From assembly GCA_937960435.1 (NCBI GenBank), contig CALGPN010000003.1, positions 62,001 to 126,000 on the forward strand: a DNA stretch of 64,000 nucleotides, written 5' to 3'. Shown here piece by piece: positions 1-10,630 of the stretch; positions within the stretch are counted from its first letter, which is position 1, and each line of letters opens with the position of its first letter. This DNA is from an uncultured Desulfosoma sp. GTDB taxonomy: Bacteria > Desulfobacterota > Syntrophobacteria > Syntrophobacterales > DSM-9756. The translations under genes and the position numbers were made by a program. The notes under the pieces were generated by a model. It had not been told where the DNA came from. It searched no databases and saw only the letters and a list, made by a program, of their open reading frames with translations.

Positions 1-1406
1 GGATGCTTGAGGATGGCTTCTTCCACTTCCGCAGGCCCGATGCGGTAACCCGAGCTCTTGATCATGTCGTCTTCGCGCGACACAAAGAAGATGTTGCCGT
101 CCTCGCGCATGTAAACGGCGTCGCCCATCTGGTTCCAGCCGTTCTTGACCCCCTTTTGCTGGGATTTGAGGAGCCGCTCCCCGTCCACATAAGGCTTCCA
201 GTACAGGGTGCCCGAAGGTCCCTTGATGATCATGCTGCCCACTTCGTTGGGCTTGCAGTCGTTCCACTCAGAATCCACGACGCGCACCAGTACGCCGGGC
301 AGGGCCTTGCCGATGCTATTGGGCACGGGCTCGGGGTTCAGGGTGTTGGAGGTCAGCAGGTGCAGCATTTCGGTGCCGCCCAAGCCTTCCCAGATGGGCT
401 GCCCCGTGAGTTTGATCCAGCCCTCCAGAGTTTCGGCGCCCAGGGCGTCACCGCCGGAGGTGCACAAACGGACGCTGCTGAAATCGTATTTCTTGAAGTC
501 GGGGAATTTCATCAAAGCTCGATAGGCCGTCGGAAGCCCCGTGAGCACCGTGATCTTGTGCTTTTGGATAAGTTCCATCATGTCGGCCGGGGCGAATTTA
601 GGCAGGAGGGAGATCCCCGCGCCGCCTTCGAACGGGATCAGCGTGAACGTGCCGAAGCCTGCGGCAAAGGACACCGGAGCAGCGCCGCCCAAAATGTCCC
701 CGGGTTTAAGATTGTAGACGTATTTGTTGACCAGCCTGGATTCGATGATCACAGGCCGGACGAAATGGACACAGCCTTTGGGCATGCCCGTAGTTCCCGA
801 CGTGTAGAGAATGACCCCGATGTCGTTGGCCTTGAGCATGGTCGCTTGAAGGTCGGGGGAGCCTTGCTGGAGCATTTCCTCGTAAACCAAATGCCCTTGG
901 GCTTTCACTTCATCCGGATTGCCCCCGATGACGATGACCTTCGTCCCGTATTCGAAATCCTGTTTGGCTTCTTCCACGGGGCCCATGAGCGGCGCGTTGA
1001 CCACGAAGAATTTCATTTCGGCGTTGTTGACGACGAAGGCCACCTCCTCCTTGGACCACAAGGGAGAGGTGGGAATCGGGATGGCCCCGATCTTTTCGAT
1101 GGCAAAGATGGTGACGAGAGCTTGCGGCGAATTGACCAAGCGGATGCCGATGCGGTCTTGAGGTTCCACACCGGCGGCTTTGAGGGCGTTGCCGAACTTG
1201 TTCACCATTTGCTGGAGCTGGGCGTATGTGAACTCCTTGTCCATAAACTTGATGGCAATGTTGTTCCCCCGCCCTTCCCGCACATGCCTGTCGAGCAAAT
1301 AATCGGCCAGGTTCAGTTCCATGGGGGTGTCGGCAAATTCGTCCGGCACGATGTATTCGGGCCACATGTCTTTGGGGGGGAGATAGTTTTCCGGTATTTT
1401 CGCCAT
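1..1406 (-). CDS. Acyl-CoA ligase, benzoate-CoA ligase family (3' end cut by window)
   Basis: The minus-strand frame is open from the ATG at 1406 to the window edge, giving 468 residues without the C-terminus. It is an ANL-superfamily enzyme that activates a carboxylate with ATP and loads it on CoA. The P-loop-like motif YTSGTTGMPKG and the hinge motif DDMIKSSGYRIGPAEVEEA are both visible, and the frame stops just after the hinge, so only part of the small C-terminal domain is missing. The start is supported by the ribosome site AAGGAGGAAAG. The sequence resembles benzoate/2-aminobenzoate-CoA ligases more than acetyl-CoA synthetases, but the substrate cannot be read from sequence. The AcuB-like CBS gene lies upstream on the same strand. 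Confidence 0.88.
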   Translation of the reverse strand, partial: MAKIPENYLPPKDMWPEYIVPDEFADTPMELNLADYLLDRHVREGRGNNIAIKFMDKEFTYAQLQQMVNKFGNALKAAGVEPQDRIGIRLVNSPQALVTIFAIEKIGAIPIPTSPLWSKEEVAFVVNNAEMKFFVVNAPLMGPVEEAKQDFEYGTKVIVIGGNPDEVKAQGHLVYEEMLQQGSPDLQATMLKANDIGVILYTSGTTGMPKGCVHFVRPVIIESRLVNKYVYNLKPGDILGGAAPVSFAAGFGTFTLIPFEGGAGISLLPKFAPADMMELIQKHKITVLTGLPTAYRALMKFPDFKKYDFSSVRLCTSGGDALGAETLEGWIKLTGQPIWEGLGGTEMLHLLTSNTLNPEPVPNSIGKALPGVLVRVVDSEWNDCKPNEVGSMIIKGPSGTLYWKPYVDGERLLKSQQKGVKNGWNQMGDAVYMREDGNIFFVSREDDMIKSSGYRIGPAEVEEAILKH

Positions 1407-1767
1407 GCTCTTTCCTCCTTGACCTGCACGTTGGACATGGATGCCGCATTGAAGCTTCCGCACGGCATCGAATGGGACTCATTGGGGCACGGATCCGTCC
1501 TGCGCATCACCTCCTTTGGCAAACCGATGACCTCATCGGGGATGGGAAAATGCATCCGCCGGGATGGCCCCGAGCGGCGGCAAATTCAAGGTTCTGGGCA
1601 TTCAGAGAAACGGAAGAGCCCGTGGCGCGGGGGCGCGTGCGATGGGAAGAGGGAGGAGGAAGAGGAGGCGAGCGCGGAAGATTTTCAGTAGCAAAGGGTG
1701 GCAAGAGTTATCCACTAAGGAAAATGTCGTGGGCTCGACCGGTGAGCCTCTCCGGCGTCGCTGTCAT
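1407..1767. other. Intergenic region upstream of the acyl-CoA ligase
   Basis: These 361 bases separate the ligase start from the end of the CBS gene. The short frames here have no recognisable product. It should hold the ligase promoter, but I see no convincing -35/-10 pair, long hairpin or riboswitch-like element. Confidence 0.5.
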
Positions 1768-2376
1768 TTAGGCTTCCGCGGAAACGACCTCAATGCCTTC
1801 CTCCTTCAGGGATCCAATGAGGGGGTCCATGGGACACTTCTTGATCCGAAAGGAATACACGGCCTCATCGGCAGCCGTGGGCTGCAGGTAGCATATGCTG
1901 ATGATCTCGGCCCCTTTGTTCTGCAGGAGCCGCGTGACGCCGTCCAAGCTCTGTTTGGGGCCCGCAAGCTTGACGTCCAACCGGCTGGAACTTTGCATGA
2001 GGCCCAACATGGAAATAAACGCCGACAGAATGTCGACCACGGTGATCACGCCGACAAGTTTTTGTCCTTCCACGACAGGAAGCCCGCCGATGCGGTTCTC
2101 CAAAGTCCGCTGGGCCGCCGTTTCCAGGCTATCCTCGGGACTGACCGTAATGGGACGCCGCACCATGACGTCCTCGACGGAAAGCTCTTCCAACATGGAC
2201 GCAATAAGGACACTGCGCAGGTCCGCATCGGTCACCCAGCCCACCAACGTGCCGTCCGACTGCACCACGGGAAGATGCCGAATGGAATGGCGCTTCATTA
2301 GCTTTAAAGCATCCTGAACGGATGCCTCCTTCGTGGTGGTCACCACATCCGTGGTCATCCAGTGGCGAACGATCAT
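1768..2376 (-). CDS. CBS-pair protein with C-terminal ACT-like region (AcuB-like)
   Basis: A 202-residue soluble protein. Two CBS motifs occupy about residues 1-120 (MIVRHWMTTDVVTT at the start, VEDVMVRRPITVSPED in the second), each with the IRHLPVV / IGGLPVV core that forms the adenine-nucleotide pocket. Residues 130-200 look like an ACT-type fold. This architecture is that of AcuB-type proteins, usually adenylate-sensing regulators of acyl-CoA or acetate metabolism. The acyl-CoA ligase downstream on the same strand fits that role, though the 361-base gap argues against tight coupling. The ligand and partner are inference. Confidence 0.85.
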   Translation of the reverse strand: MIVRHWMTTDVVTTTKEASVQDALKLMKRHSIRHLPVVQSDGTLVGWVTDADLRSVLIASMLEELSVEDVMVRRPITVSPEDSLETAAQRTLENRIGGLPVVEGQKLVGVITVVDILSAFISMLGLMQSSSRLDVKLAGPKQSLDGVTRLLQNKGAEIISICYLQPTAADEAVYSFRIKKCPMDPLIGSLKEEGIEVVSAEA

Positions 2377-2546
2377 TCCAGGAACCTATCCGGTCGACGA
2401 GATAAGATCGGCTGATTGGTGCACTGTGCGCTGCGGCGGCCTTTACCCTAACCTGGGCAGCCTCCCCACAAAAGCCTAAGAAAAGTGCCGGAGGATTGCA
2501 AGAGAAAAATCGTACATGCTCCTGGGCACCGACCCCAGAGGCCGCG

Positions 2547-2574
2547 TTGACTTGAGGTGTCCTTAGGCTATACT
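2547..2574 (+). promoter_or_regulatory. Sigma-70 type promoter for pyrG
   Basis: TTGACT at 2547-2552 and TATACT at 2569-2574 are separated by 16 bases, giving five of six matches in each hexamer. It lies about 78 bases ahead of the preferred pyrG start and is oriented toward it. Confidence 0.7.
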
Positions 2575-2576
2575 AA

Positions 2577-4328
<1,752 letters not shown>

Positions 4329-4358
4329 GGGGCTCAGGCAAGAGAGTAAGCCTTCGTG

Positions 4359-5228
4359 ATGGACGCGGCTTGTCCCATTTGGATTCACGGTGTTCCTTTC
4401 GGCAAGGACCGTTTTTTCGTCATCGCGGGACCTTGCGTTTTGGAAAGCGCGGGGTTGGCCCTGTGCGTGGCGTCGACTTTGGCCCGAATCTGCCGGGATC
4501 TCGATATCCCTTATATTTTCAAGAGTTCGTACGACAAGGCCAATCGGACCTCCGTCGATTCCTACCGAGGGCCGGGCATGGCGGAGGGGTTGAAAATTTT
4601 GGAGCGGGTCCGCGCTGAAGTGGGGGTGCCGGTGATCACGGACGTTCATTCGGTGGAGGAGACGGCCCCGGTGGCTCGGGTGGCGGATGTGCTTCAAATC
4701 CCGGCTTTTCTCGCCCGGCAGACGGATCTGGTGGTGGCCGCCGCCAAGACGGGCAAACCCCTCAATTTGAAAAAGGCCCAGTTTCTTGCCCCATGGGACA
4801 TGTTCCAGGTGGTTCGAAAAGCGGAAAGCGCGGGAAACCGAAAGATTTTCATTACGGAACGGGGAACCTGCTTCGGGTACAATACCTTGGTGGTGGACAT
4901 GCGCTCGGTGGCCCTGCTGAGCCGTTCCCCCTATCCTCTGGTCTTCGATGCGACCCATAGCGTCCAGATCCCCGGCGGTCAGGGCACGGCCTCGGGAGGA
5001 GAACGACGGTTTGTGGAGAGTTTGGCTCGGGCGGCCGTAGCGGCGGGAGCAGACGGCATTTTCATGGAAATCCATGAAGATCCGGACAGAGCCCTCTGTG
5101 ACGGCCCCAATTCCTTGCCTCTCGACGAGGCTTTCGCCGTTTTGAGTGCACTTAAAGACGTTTATGAAATCACCCGAAAGCATCCTTTTCGGCTTCAGGA
5201 TGCTTCGCCTTTCCCCTTCGGGAAGTGA
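4359..5228 (+). CDS. kdsA: 3-deoxy-D-manno-octulosonate 8-phosphate synthase
   Basis: Condenses PEP with arabinose 5-phosphate to Kdo-8-phosphate for the LPS inner core. The 289-residue TIM barrel shows FFVIAGPCVLES near the N-terminus, KSSYDKANRTS and TERGTCFGYNTLVVD. The Cys in GPC replaces the Asn of the E. coli metal-independent enzyme, so this should be the metal-dependent class; this is inference from known family differences. A GTG at 4356 immediately precedes the ATG chosen here, and GAGAG lies just upstream. It follows pyrG by 30 bases. Confidence 0.95.
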   Translation: MDAACPIWIHGVPFGKDRFFVIAGPCVLESAGLALCVASTLARICRDLDIPYIFKSSYDKANRTSVDSYRGPGMAEGLKILERVRAEVGVPVITDVHSVEETAPVARVADVLQIPAFLARQTDLVVAAAKTGKPLNLKKAQFLAPWDMFQVVRKAESAGNRKIFITERGTCFGYNTLVVDMRSVALLSRSPYPLVFDATHSVQIPGGQGTASGGERRFVESLARAAVAAGADGIFMEIHEDPDRALCDGPNSLPLDEAFAVLSALKDVYEITRKHPFRLQDASPFPFGK

Positions 5229-5298
5229 CGAATCCCCCATGCGTTGGCCGTCGGCTGGAGGCGTCAAGTGCGTCGGGACCTTAGGAGGGAAGGGAGAA

Positions 5299-5340
5299 AT
5301 GAAAGAAAAACATCCGCCGGGGTTTCATCATGAGACATGA
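5299..5340 (+). CDS. Possible 13-codon leader peptide of kdsC
   Basis: ATG at 5299 is preceded by a purine-rich stretch, GGAGGGAAGGGAG, and the frame encodes MKEKHPPGFHHET before TGA. Its stop overlaps the kdsC start by 11 bases. It may serve only to load ribosomes for kdsC; nothing shows that the peptide itself has a function. Confidence 0.3.
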   Translation: MKEKHPPGFHHET

Positions 5341-5896
5341 ATCCAGTGTCCATGCGGTGGACGAGGCCCTCAGGGAGCGCATTCTTCCTGTGCGGATGGT
5401 GATCTTCGATGTGGATGGGGTGCTGACCGACGGGGGCATCACGATCCACGACGATGGGTCCGAATCCAAGACCTTCGACGTCAAAGACGGCCACGGGATC
5501 AAGCTCCTCCAACGTTCCGGCCTTCAGGTCGCGCTGATTTCCGGACGTTTTTGCGTTTCCGTCCTCCATCGTGCCAAGGGATTGGGGATCGAGCACGTCT
5601 ACCAAGGCATCCACCGCAAGGTGGAAGCGTACGAACAAATTAAGGCGGCCACCGGGTTGGAAGACCGGCAGATGGCCTACGTGGGAGACGATTTGATCGA
5701 CATCCCGGTGATGCGGCGTGTGGGCTTTGCCGTCTGTGTCCAGGACGCCGTGGAGCACGTGAAGCCTTTCGCCCATTATGTGACGAGCCGCCCCGGCGGC
5801 AGAGGCGCCGCCCGGGAGGTCTGCGAGCTCATCCTCCAGGTTCAAGGCCTCTGGGAAGGCGTCACCACCCGGTATTTTTCCGAAGACCCTGCCTGA
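5330..5896 (+). CDS. kdsC: Kdo-8-phosphate phosphatase (HAD family)
   Basis: Hydrolyses Kdo-8-phosphate to Kdo, the step after KdsA. A compact 188-residue HAD phosphatase without a cap domain. Motif I is VIFDVDGVLTDG (both catalytic Asp), motif II is LISGR, and motif IV is VGDDLIDIPVM. The ATG at 5330 has only a poor ribosome site of its own. A 13-codon frame with a strong site (ATG 5299, stop ending at 5340) overlaps it, which suggests coupled translation. The 3' end overlaps the convergent FAD reductase gene by 35 bases. Confidence 0.93.
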   Translation: MRHESSVHAVDEALRERILPVRMVIFDVDGVLTDGGITIHDDGSESKTFDVKDGHGIKLLQRSGLQVALISGRFCVSVLHRAKGLGIEHVYQGIHRKVEAYEQIKAATGLEDRQMAYVGDDLIDIPVMRRVGFAVCVQDAVEHVKPFAHYVTSRPGGRGAAREVCELILQVQGLWEGVTTRYFSEDPA

Positions 5897-7001
5897 GCCT
5901 GTCCAGCAGGAATCGCTTGTAGGTTGTTTCGCCCATGGGGATGCCGAGAAAATCGCGGGCCCATGAGGGTCTTTCGGCGAAAAGGGAGACGAAAAACCCG
6001 GGAAACCGATAGACCCAGCGGGCGAAAAAAGCGGCATATTGAAGGTTGTCCCCCAGAGTCTGAAGGCACCGGGATCGAAAGATCCGGTGGAGACGTCCAC
6101 GGAGCGTTCCCTCGAGGGCGTCGGCGATGGTGTCCGCAGCCAGTTGGCCAGAGCGAACCGCATAGAAAATCCCCTCCCCGGAAAAGGCTTCCCCAAAACC
6201 GCCGGCATCGCCCGCGTAAAGGATTCGTTCGGAGCCGAGCACGGGGGCGATGCCGCGGCACGGGATGGGGCTGCCGCTATAGCGGTCTTCTTCGGGACCT
6301 CCTAGCCTCTTGAGAAAGGTGCGGAAAGTGGCGCCGGTCGGCACCCGGCCCCGGTGGAGTCCCCCCACCCCGATGGAGAAGGCCCCCCGAAGGGGAAAGA
6401 CCCAGCCGTAGCCGTCGGGGTGGGCGTCAAAATAAAATTCCAGGACCCCGTCTTGCGGTCGGGTGGAAAGCCACGCCGCCGAGGCGTCGAAGCGGCGCGT
6501 GACGGCCTTCCATCGTCGCCCTTCGGTTCCCGGGCCGGGATGCCGCTGATGCAAGACGCCGCCGGCCCCATGGGCAAGAATCACGTATCGGCTCTGATAC
6601 ACACTGGCGGAGGTCTGTATCGTGACGGAGGATTGGGTCTCTTCGAGGCGCAGGACCTTTTCCCCCATGTGGAACGCGGCGCCGGATTCCCGAGCTTTTT
6701 CCATGAGTAGCGCATCGAAGGCTTCGCGGCGCACCATCACGGCGATGGGACGGGATCGGCGGGCTTCCATCCGCCGACGGCCGTAGACGGCTCGGATGCC
6801 GTACACAAAGCCTTCTTGGACTGTTTCCGTCAGAGGAAAGTCCAAGGCATTGACCCCATTCATGGATAAAGCGCCGCCGCAGGGCTTGTGCCGGGGGAAT
6901 CGCTCCTTTTCGAAACACAGGGTCTTCAATCCTCGTTGGGCCGCCCTTCGGGCGGCGCAGGCTCCCGCAGGGCCGCTTCCCACAATGATGCAATCCATCA
7001 T
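5862..7001 (-). CDS. FAD-dependent oxidoreductase, geranylgeranyl reductase-like family
   Basis: A flavoprotein of about 380 residues. The N-terminal dinucleotide fold is CIIVGSGPAGACAARRAAQ, followed by the FAD-contact segment PRHKPCGGALS. A GDAGGF motif about two thirds along is the second FAD-binding signature of this group. Relatives reduce isoprenoid double bonds or act as monooxygenases; a role on a menaquinone or lipid prenyl chain is possible, but the substrate is unknown. The longer frame from 7076 adds 25 low-quality residues; the ATG pair at 7001/6998 sits right at the Rossmann motif. It is the only minus-strand gene between kdsC and lptC and interrupts an otherwise continuous LPS cluster. 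Confidence 0.8.
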   Translation of the reverse strand: MMDCIIVGSGPAGACAARRAAQRGLKTLCFEKERFPRHKPCGGALSMNGVNALDFPLTETVQEGFVYGIRAVYGRRRMEARRSRPIAVMVRREAFDALLMEKARESGAAFHMGEKVLRLEETQSSVTIQTSASVYQSRYVILAHGAGGVLHQRHPGPGTEGRRWKAVTRRFDASAAWLSTRPQDGVLEFYFDAHPDGYGWVFPLRGAFSIGVGGLHRGRVPTGATFRTFLKRLGGPEEDRYSGSPIPCRGIAPVLGSERILYAGDAGGFGEAFSGEGIFYAVRSGQLAADTIADALEGTLRGRLHRIFRSRCLQTLGDNLQYAAFFARWVYRFPGFFVSLFAERPSWARDFLGIPMGETTYKRFLLDRLRQGLRKNTGW

Positions 7002-7115
7002 CTTCTTCGACCTTGGCTCAAATCTCTGAAGATCCACCTCTCGTCCCAAACATCCACCACCGACTCGTAAAGGCAAAAGCCGGGCCTGTCAATCCTTGGG
7101 TGTCGGGCATGATCC

Positions 7116-7144
7116 TTTACAGTGCAAAAGAGCGCGTGTTAAAT
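7116..7144 (+). promoter_or_regulatory. Candidate sigma-70 promoter for the lptC operon
   Basis: TTTACA at 7116-7121 and TTAAAT at 7139-7144 are spaced by 17 bases, between the divergent FAD reductase and lptC. The -10 matches only four of six positions, so confidence is moderate. Confidence 0.45.
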
Positions 7145-7187
7145 AGCCTAGGAATTCGGTAGAAAGGCGAAAGGAGACGGGCGCTTC

Positions 7188-7772
7188 ATGAAAGGAACCG
7201 GGAAGGTGGTCCCATGGCTGTTGGTGACGGCGGCCGTCGGAGTCACGGCGATTTTCTCATACGCCTTCATGAAGGCGCACAAGGAGAAGACCTCGGCTGG
7301 AATCGTGCCCCCGACGTCGGTCGATTCGGATATCCGCCTGACCGATATGGATTATACGGAAATCCAGGAAGGCAAGCCCATGTGGCGCATCAAGGCCCAT
7401 GAGGCGAAATACTATGAGGGTGAACAAAAGACCTTGCTGAGCCAAGTGGACCTCACGCTTTTTATGGAAAACGAGCGCGAAGTGCGCCTGGTGAGCGACC
7501 ACGGCCTCCTCCACACCGGCCGCAAGGACATCGAACTGTGGGGTCGTGTGACGGCTCGCGTGCCGCAAGGCTATGAGGTTCAAACCGACAAGGTCTATTA
7601 CGAACACGAGGCCCAGAAAATACGGTCTCCTTCTCCTGTGCGCCTCACAGGACCTCAGGTGGATCTTCAAGGCAACCAATGGCATTATGATTTGGCGACC
7701 TCCACGGTGTCCGTGGAAGGAGAGGTTCGCGCCTTTGTCCGGGGGCTCTCTTTGGTGGGGACGGGAAAGTAA
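7188..7772 (+). CDS. lptC: LPS export periplasmic protein LptC
   Basis: A 194-residue protein with one N-terminal membrane segment (about residues 7-27) and a periplasmic beta-jellyroll region. In the Lpt bridge it passes LPS from LptBFG to LptA. AAGGAG lies 12 bases before the ATG. The stop and the lptA start overlap (TAATG), and lptA and lptB follow in the usual order. lptF/lptG are not in the window. Confidence 0.88.
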   Translation: MKGTGKVVPWLLVTAAVGVTAIFSYAFMKAHKEKTSAGIVPPTSVDSDIRLTDMDYTEIQEGKPMWRIKAHEAKYYEGEQKTLLSQVDLTLFMENEREVRLVSDHGLLHTGRKDIELWGRVTARVPQGYEVQTDKVYYEHEAQKIRSPSPVRLTGPQVDLQGNQWHYDLATSTVSVEGEVRAFVRGLSLVGTGK

Positions 7773-8380
7773 TGAGCGAGCTTGAAAAGGCCTCGACAAT
7801 TTTTCCGGCGGCCGGTAGGCGCAGGGCGCGCTGGCTTTTGGCGTTCTTGTGCCTCATGGCGACGCTCGGAACCGACCCCACGGGGCTTCGGGGGCAGAGC
7901 CAAAGTGCTGTTCCGACGCGTTCCGGGCAGGAGGGCGCAAAGCCCATCAACATCGCCAGTGACCGGATGGTGGCGGATCAAAAAAGTCGGACGGTGGTCT
8001 TCCAAGGCCATGTGACGGTGCAGCAGGGCGCCATGACCATGACCGGGCAGACACTCACCGTTTATGGCTCGGAAAAGACCAAAGGCGCCGGAAGTGCTTC
8101 GGGTGAAGTGACGGGAGAGCAGATCGAACGGATCGAGGTGGAAGGCAACGTGGTCATTTCCGAAGGAGACCGTGTGGCCACGTGTCAGAAGGCCGTGTTC
8201 TACAACAAAGAGCAAAAAATTGTGCTCATGGGCGCTCCTGTGCTCGTCCAAGGCAAGGACAGGGTGCAAGGTGACCTTATCACCCTTTACCTTGAAGATC
8301 AGAGAAGCGTGGTGGAAGGTCGGGCCGGCAATCCTGTCCAGGCGGTTTTTCATCCTAAAGAAGCGCCCAAGAAACCATGA
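7772..8380 (+). CDS. lptA: LPS export periplasmic protein LptA (OstA domain)
   Basis: A 202-residue secreted protein. A hydrophobic segment at residues 20-33 (WLLAFLCLMATLG) is probably the signal sequence. The mature part shows the repeated OstA pattern: INIASDRMVADQKSRTVVFQ, then VEGNVVISEGDRVATCQKAV. It forms the periplasmic filament that carries LPS to LptDE. Start and stop overlap both neighbours (TAATG with lptC, ATGA with lptB), so translation is coupled. Confidence 0.9.
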   Translation: MSELEKASTIFPAAGRRRARWLLAFLCLMATLGTDPTGLRGQSQSAVPTRSGQEGAKPINIASDRMVADQKSRTVVFQGHVTVQQGAMTMTGQTLTVYGSEKTKGAGSASGEVTGEQIERIEVEGNVVISEGDRVATCQKAVFYNKEQKIVLMGAPVLVQGKDRVQGDLITLYLEDQRSVVEGRAGNPVQAVFHPKEAPKKP

Positions 8381-9111
8381 CGGCTTCGGGACGCGTTTTG
8401 CGCACGGAGGGCCTGGTCAAACAATACGGCGGGCGGATCGTTGTCGATCGCGTGAGTCTGGAGGTGCATCAGGGAGAAGTTGTGGGGCTCCTCGGCCCCA
8501 ACGGGGCGGGGAAATCCACCACCTTTTACAGTGTCATCGGCATCATCCGACCGGACGCGGGGGCGGTTTACCTGGATGACGAGAACATCGTCGAGGACCC
8601 CATGTACCTTCGGGCGCGCAAAGGGATCACGTATCTTCCTCAAGAACCGTCCGTGTTTCGGAAGTTGACCGTCGAAGAGAACCTCTTGGCCATCATGGAA
8701 ACGTTGAAGATCGGCCGAGAAGAGCGAAAACAACGGGTTCAAGAGTTGTTGCGCGACCTCCACATTGATCATCTAGGGCGCAGCCGAGCGGATAGACTGT
8801 CGGGAGGAGAACGGCGTCGTCTGGAAATCTGCCGGGCTTTGGTCACGCAGCCCAGCTTCATTTTGTTGGACGAACCTTTTGCGGGCATCGATCCGATCGC
8901 CGTTGTGGAGATCCAAGGCTTGATCCGTTCCTTGAGAGACCGCGGGATCGGTGTGTTGATTTCCGATCACAATGTCCGAGAGACGCTCAGAGTCTGCGAT
9001 CGCGCGTACATCATGCACGAGGGGCGGATCCTGGAACAGGGGCCTCCGCAAGTGCTCGCCCAGAGCGAGCTGGCCCGCAGAACCTACCTCGGACAGGAAT
9101 TCAGCCTTTAG
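8377..9111 (+). CDS. lptB: LPS export ABC transporter ATPase LptB
   Basis: A 244-residue cytosolic ATPase that powers LPS extraction from the inner membrane. Walker A is GPNGAGKST, the Q-loop is in TYLPQEPSVF, the ABC signature is LSGGERRRLEI, and Walker B is FILLDEPFAGIDP followed by the H-switch in SDHNV. The FAGIDP form is typical of LptB. Its ATG overlaps the lptA stop and rpoN follows by 15 bases, the classic lptCAB-rpoN order of proteobacteria. Confidence 0.95.
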   Translation: MTASGRVLRTEGLVKQYGGRIVVDRVSLEVHQGEVVGLLGPNGAGKSTTFYSVIGIIRPDAGAVYLDDENIVEDPMYLRARKGITYLPQEPSVFRKLTVEENLLAIMETLKIGREERKQRVQELLRDLHIDHLGRSRADRLSGGERRRLEICRALVTQPSFILLDEPFAGIDPIAVVEIQGLIRSLRDRGIGVLISDHNVRETLRVCDRAYIMHEGRILEQGPPQVLAQSELARRTYLGQEFSL

Positions 9112-9126
9112 GGACGGGAAGACGTT

Positions 9127-10578
9127 ATGGCTTTGGAACTCAAGCAACACATGAAACTGACGCAGCAACTGATCATCACCCCGCAGTTGCAGCAAGCCAT
9201 CAAACTCTTGCAACTCTCTCGGTTGGAGCTCCTGGAGACGATCCAGCAGGAGTTGGAGGTCAACCCGGTTCTGGAGGAAGCCGCAGAAGCGGTGGAAGAC
9301 GTTGGGATGAAGGGCGAAACGGAACCGGAAGCCCCGAGGGCGGAAGAACGCTACGAGGAAGTGGAGATTACGGAAAAGGTTCGGGACGATTTCGACTGGG
9401 AAAGCTTTCTTGAGGATTACAGCACGTACGCCCCGGTGACCAACGAAAGGGATCCCAACCAGGAGCAGCCGTCTTTCGAGCAGCGGCTGACCTCCAAGCC
9501 GTCCTTGGAAGACCACTTGATGTGGCAGCTGTGCCTGTCGGACTTTACGGAAGAGGAGCGAGAGATCGCCATTCAGATCATCGGCAACCTCAACTCCGAC
9601 GGCTATCTTCTGGCGAGCGTCGATGAAATCGCCCAGCTCACGGGCGTTTCGGCGCATCGTGTGGAGCATGTTTTAAGGAAAGTCCAGGGGTTTGATCCAC
9701 CGGGGGTGGCCGCCCGGAGTCTTCAAGAATGCCTCCTGATTCAGGCGCAGACCCTGGAGCCTCGCAATGGGCTGGTGGAGACCATCATCGAGCGCTACTT
9801 GCCCTATTTGGAAAACAAGAACTACCAGGGGTTGGTGAAGATTCTTCGACGGCCCAAGGAAGAAGTGCGGGCGGCTGTGGAGGTCATCCTGAGCTTGGAC
9901 CCGAAGCCGGGACGGGTTTACAGTGAAGAAGAGGTTCATTATGTCAGTCCCGACATTTATGTGCTCAAGGTGGACGATGAATTTGTGGTGGTGCTCAACG
10001 AGGACGGCATGCCTAAACTGAGGATCAACCCGTATTATAAGGAGGCCTTACGCCGGGATTCCGCGGTGCCGGAAGAGGCCAAAGAGTACATACAAGGAAA
10101 GCTTCGCTCCGCGGCGTGGTTGATCAAAAGTATTCATCAGAGACAGCGGACTTTATACAAAGTGGCCCAGAGTATCGTCAACTTTCAAAGGGACTTTTTC
10201 GAAAAGGGGATCGCTTACCTTAAACCCATGGTCCTGAGGGATGTGGCGGAAGATGTGGGCATGCATGAATCCACCATTAGTAGGGTCACCACCAATAAGT
10301 ACATGCACACACCCCAGGGGATTTTTGAGTTGAAATATTTCTTTAACAGTTCCATAAATAGCGTGGTGGGGGAAGCTGTCGCTTCAGAAAGCGTCAAAGA
10401 ACGCATTCGTCAGCTGATTCGCGAGGAAGACCCGGCCAACCCCTACAGTGATAAGGACTTGGTCGATCTTCTTCAAAAAGAGAACATCCGGATCGCACGC
10501 CGAACGGTCGCCAAATATCGGGAGATGCTCGGCATTCTTCCTTCCCATAAGAGAAAGCGCGTGCTCTGGGGGGCGTGA
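9127..10578 (+). CDS. rpoN: RNA polymerase sigma-54 factor
   Basis: 483 residues. Region I is the Gln/Leu-rich MKLTQQLIITPQLQQAIKLL, which contacts activators. An acidic region II follows, then the core-binding region, a helix-turn-helix, and the RpoN box ARRTVAKYREMLGI near residue 460, which reads the -24 element. It directs transcription only with AAA+ activators; one such activator is encoded at 31.6-33.8 kb, with a candidate -24/-12 promoter beside it. It is followed by hpf and ptsN as in many proteobacteria. Confidence 0.96.
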   Translation: MALELKQHMKLTQQLIITPQLQQAIKLLQLSRLELLETIQQELEVNPVLEEAAEAVEDVGMKGETEPEAPRAEERYEEVEITEKVRDDFDWESFLEDYSTYAPVTNERDPNQEQPSFEQRLTSKPSLEDHLMWQLCLSDFTEEEREIAIQIIGNLNSDGYLLASVDEIAQLTGVSAHRVEHVLRKVQGFDPPGVAARSLQECLLIQAQTLEPRNGLVETIIERYLPYLENKNYQGLVKILRRPKEEVRAAVEVILSLDPKPGRVYSEEEVHYVSPDIYVLKVDDEFVVVLNEDGMPKLRINPYYKEALRRDSAVPEEAKEYIQGKLRSAAWLIKSIHQRQRTLYKVAQSIVNFQRDFFEKGIAYLKPMVLRDVAEDVGMHESTISRVTTNKYMHTPQGIFELKYFFNSSINSVVGEAVASESVKERIRQLIREEDPANPYSDKDLVDLLQKENIRIARRTVAKYREMLGILPSHKRKRVLWGA

Positions 10579-10630
10579 TTTGTCGGGGCCGGCGAGGATC
10601 CACAGAGGAACAAAGACAAGGAGTGTGCCT

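Noticed and set aside
3-1691. A 562-codon open frame on the plus strand over the acyl-CoA ligase
   Set aside because: It is antisense to a minus-strand gene with clear family motifs and a good start; its protein is His/Arg/Gly-rich and low complexity, typical of high-GC shadows.
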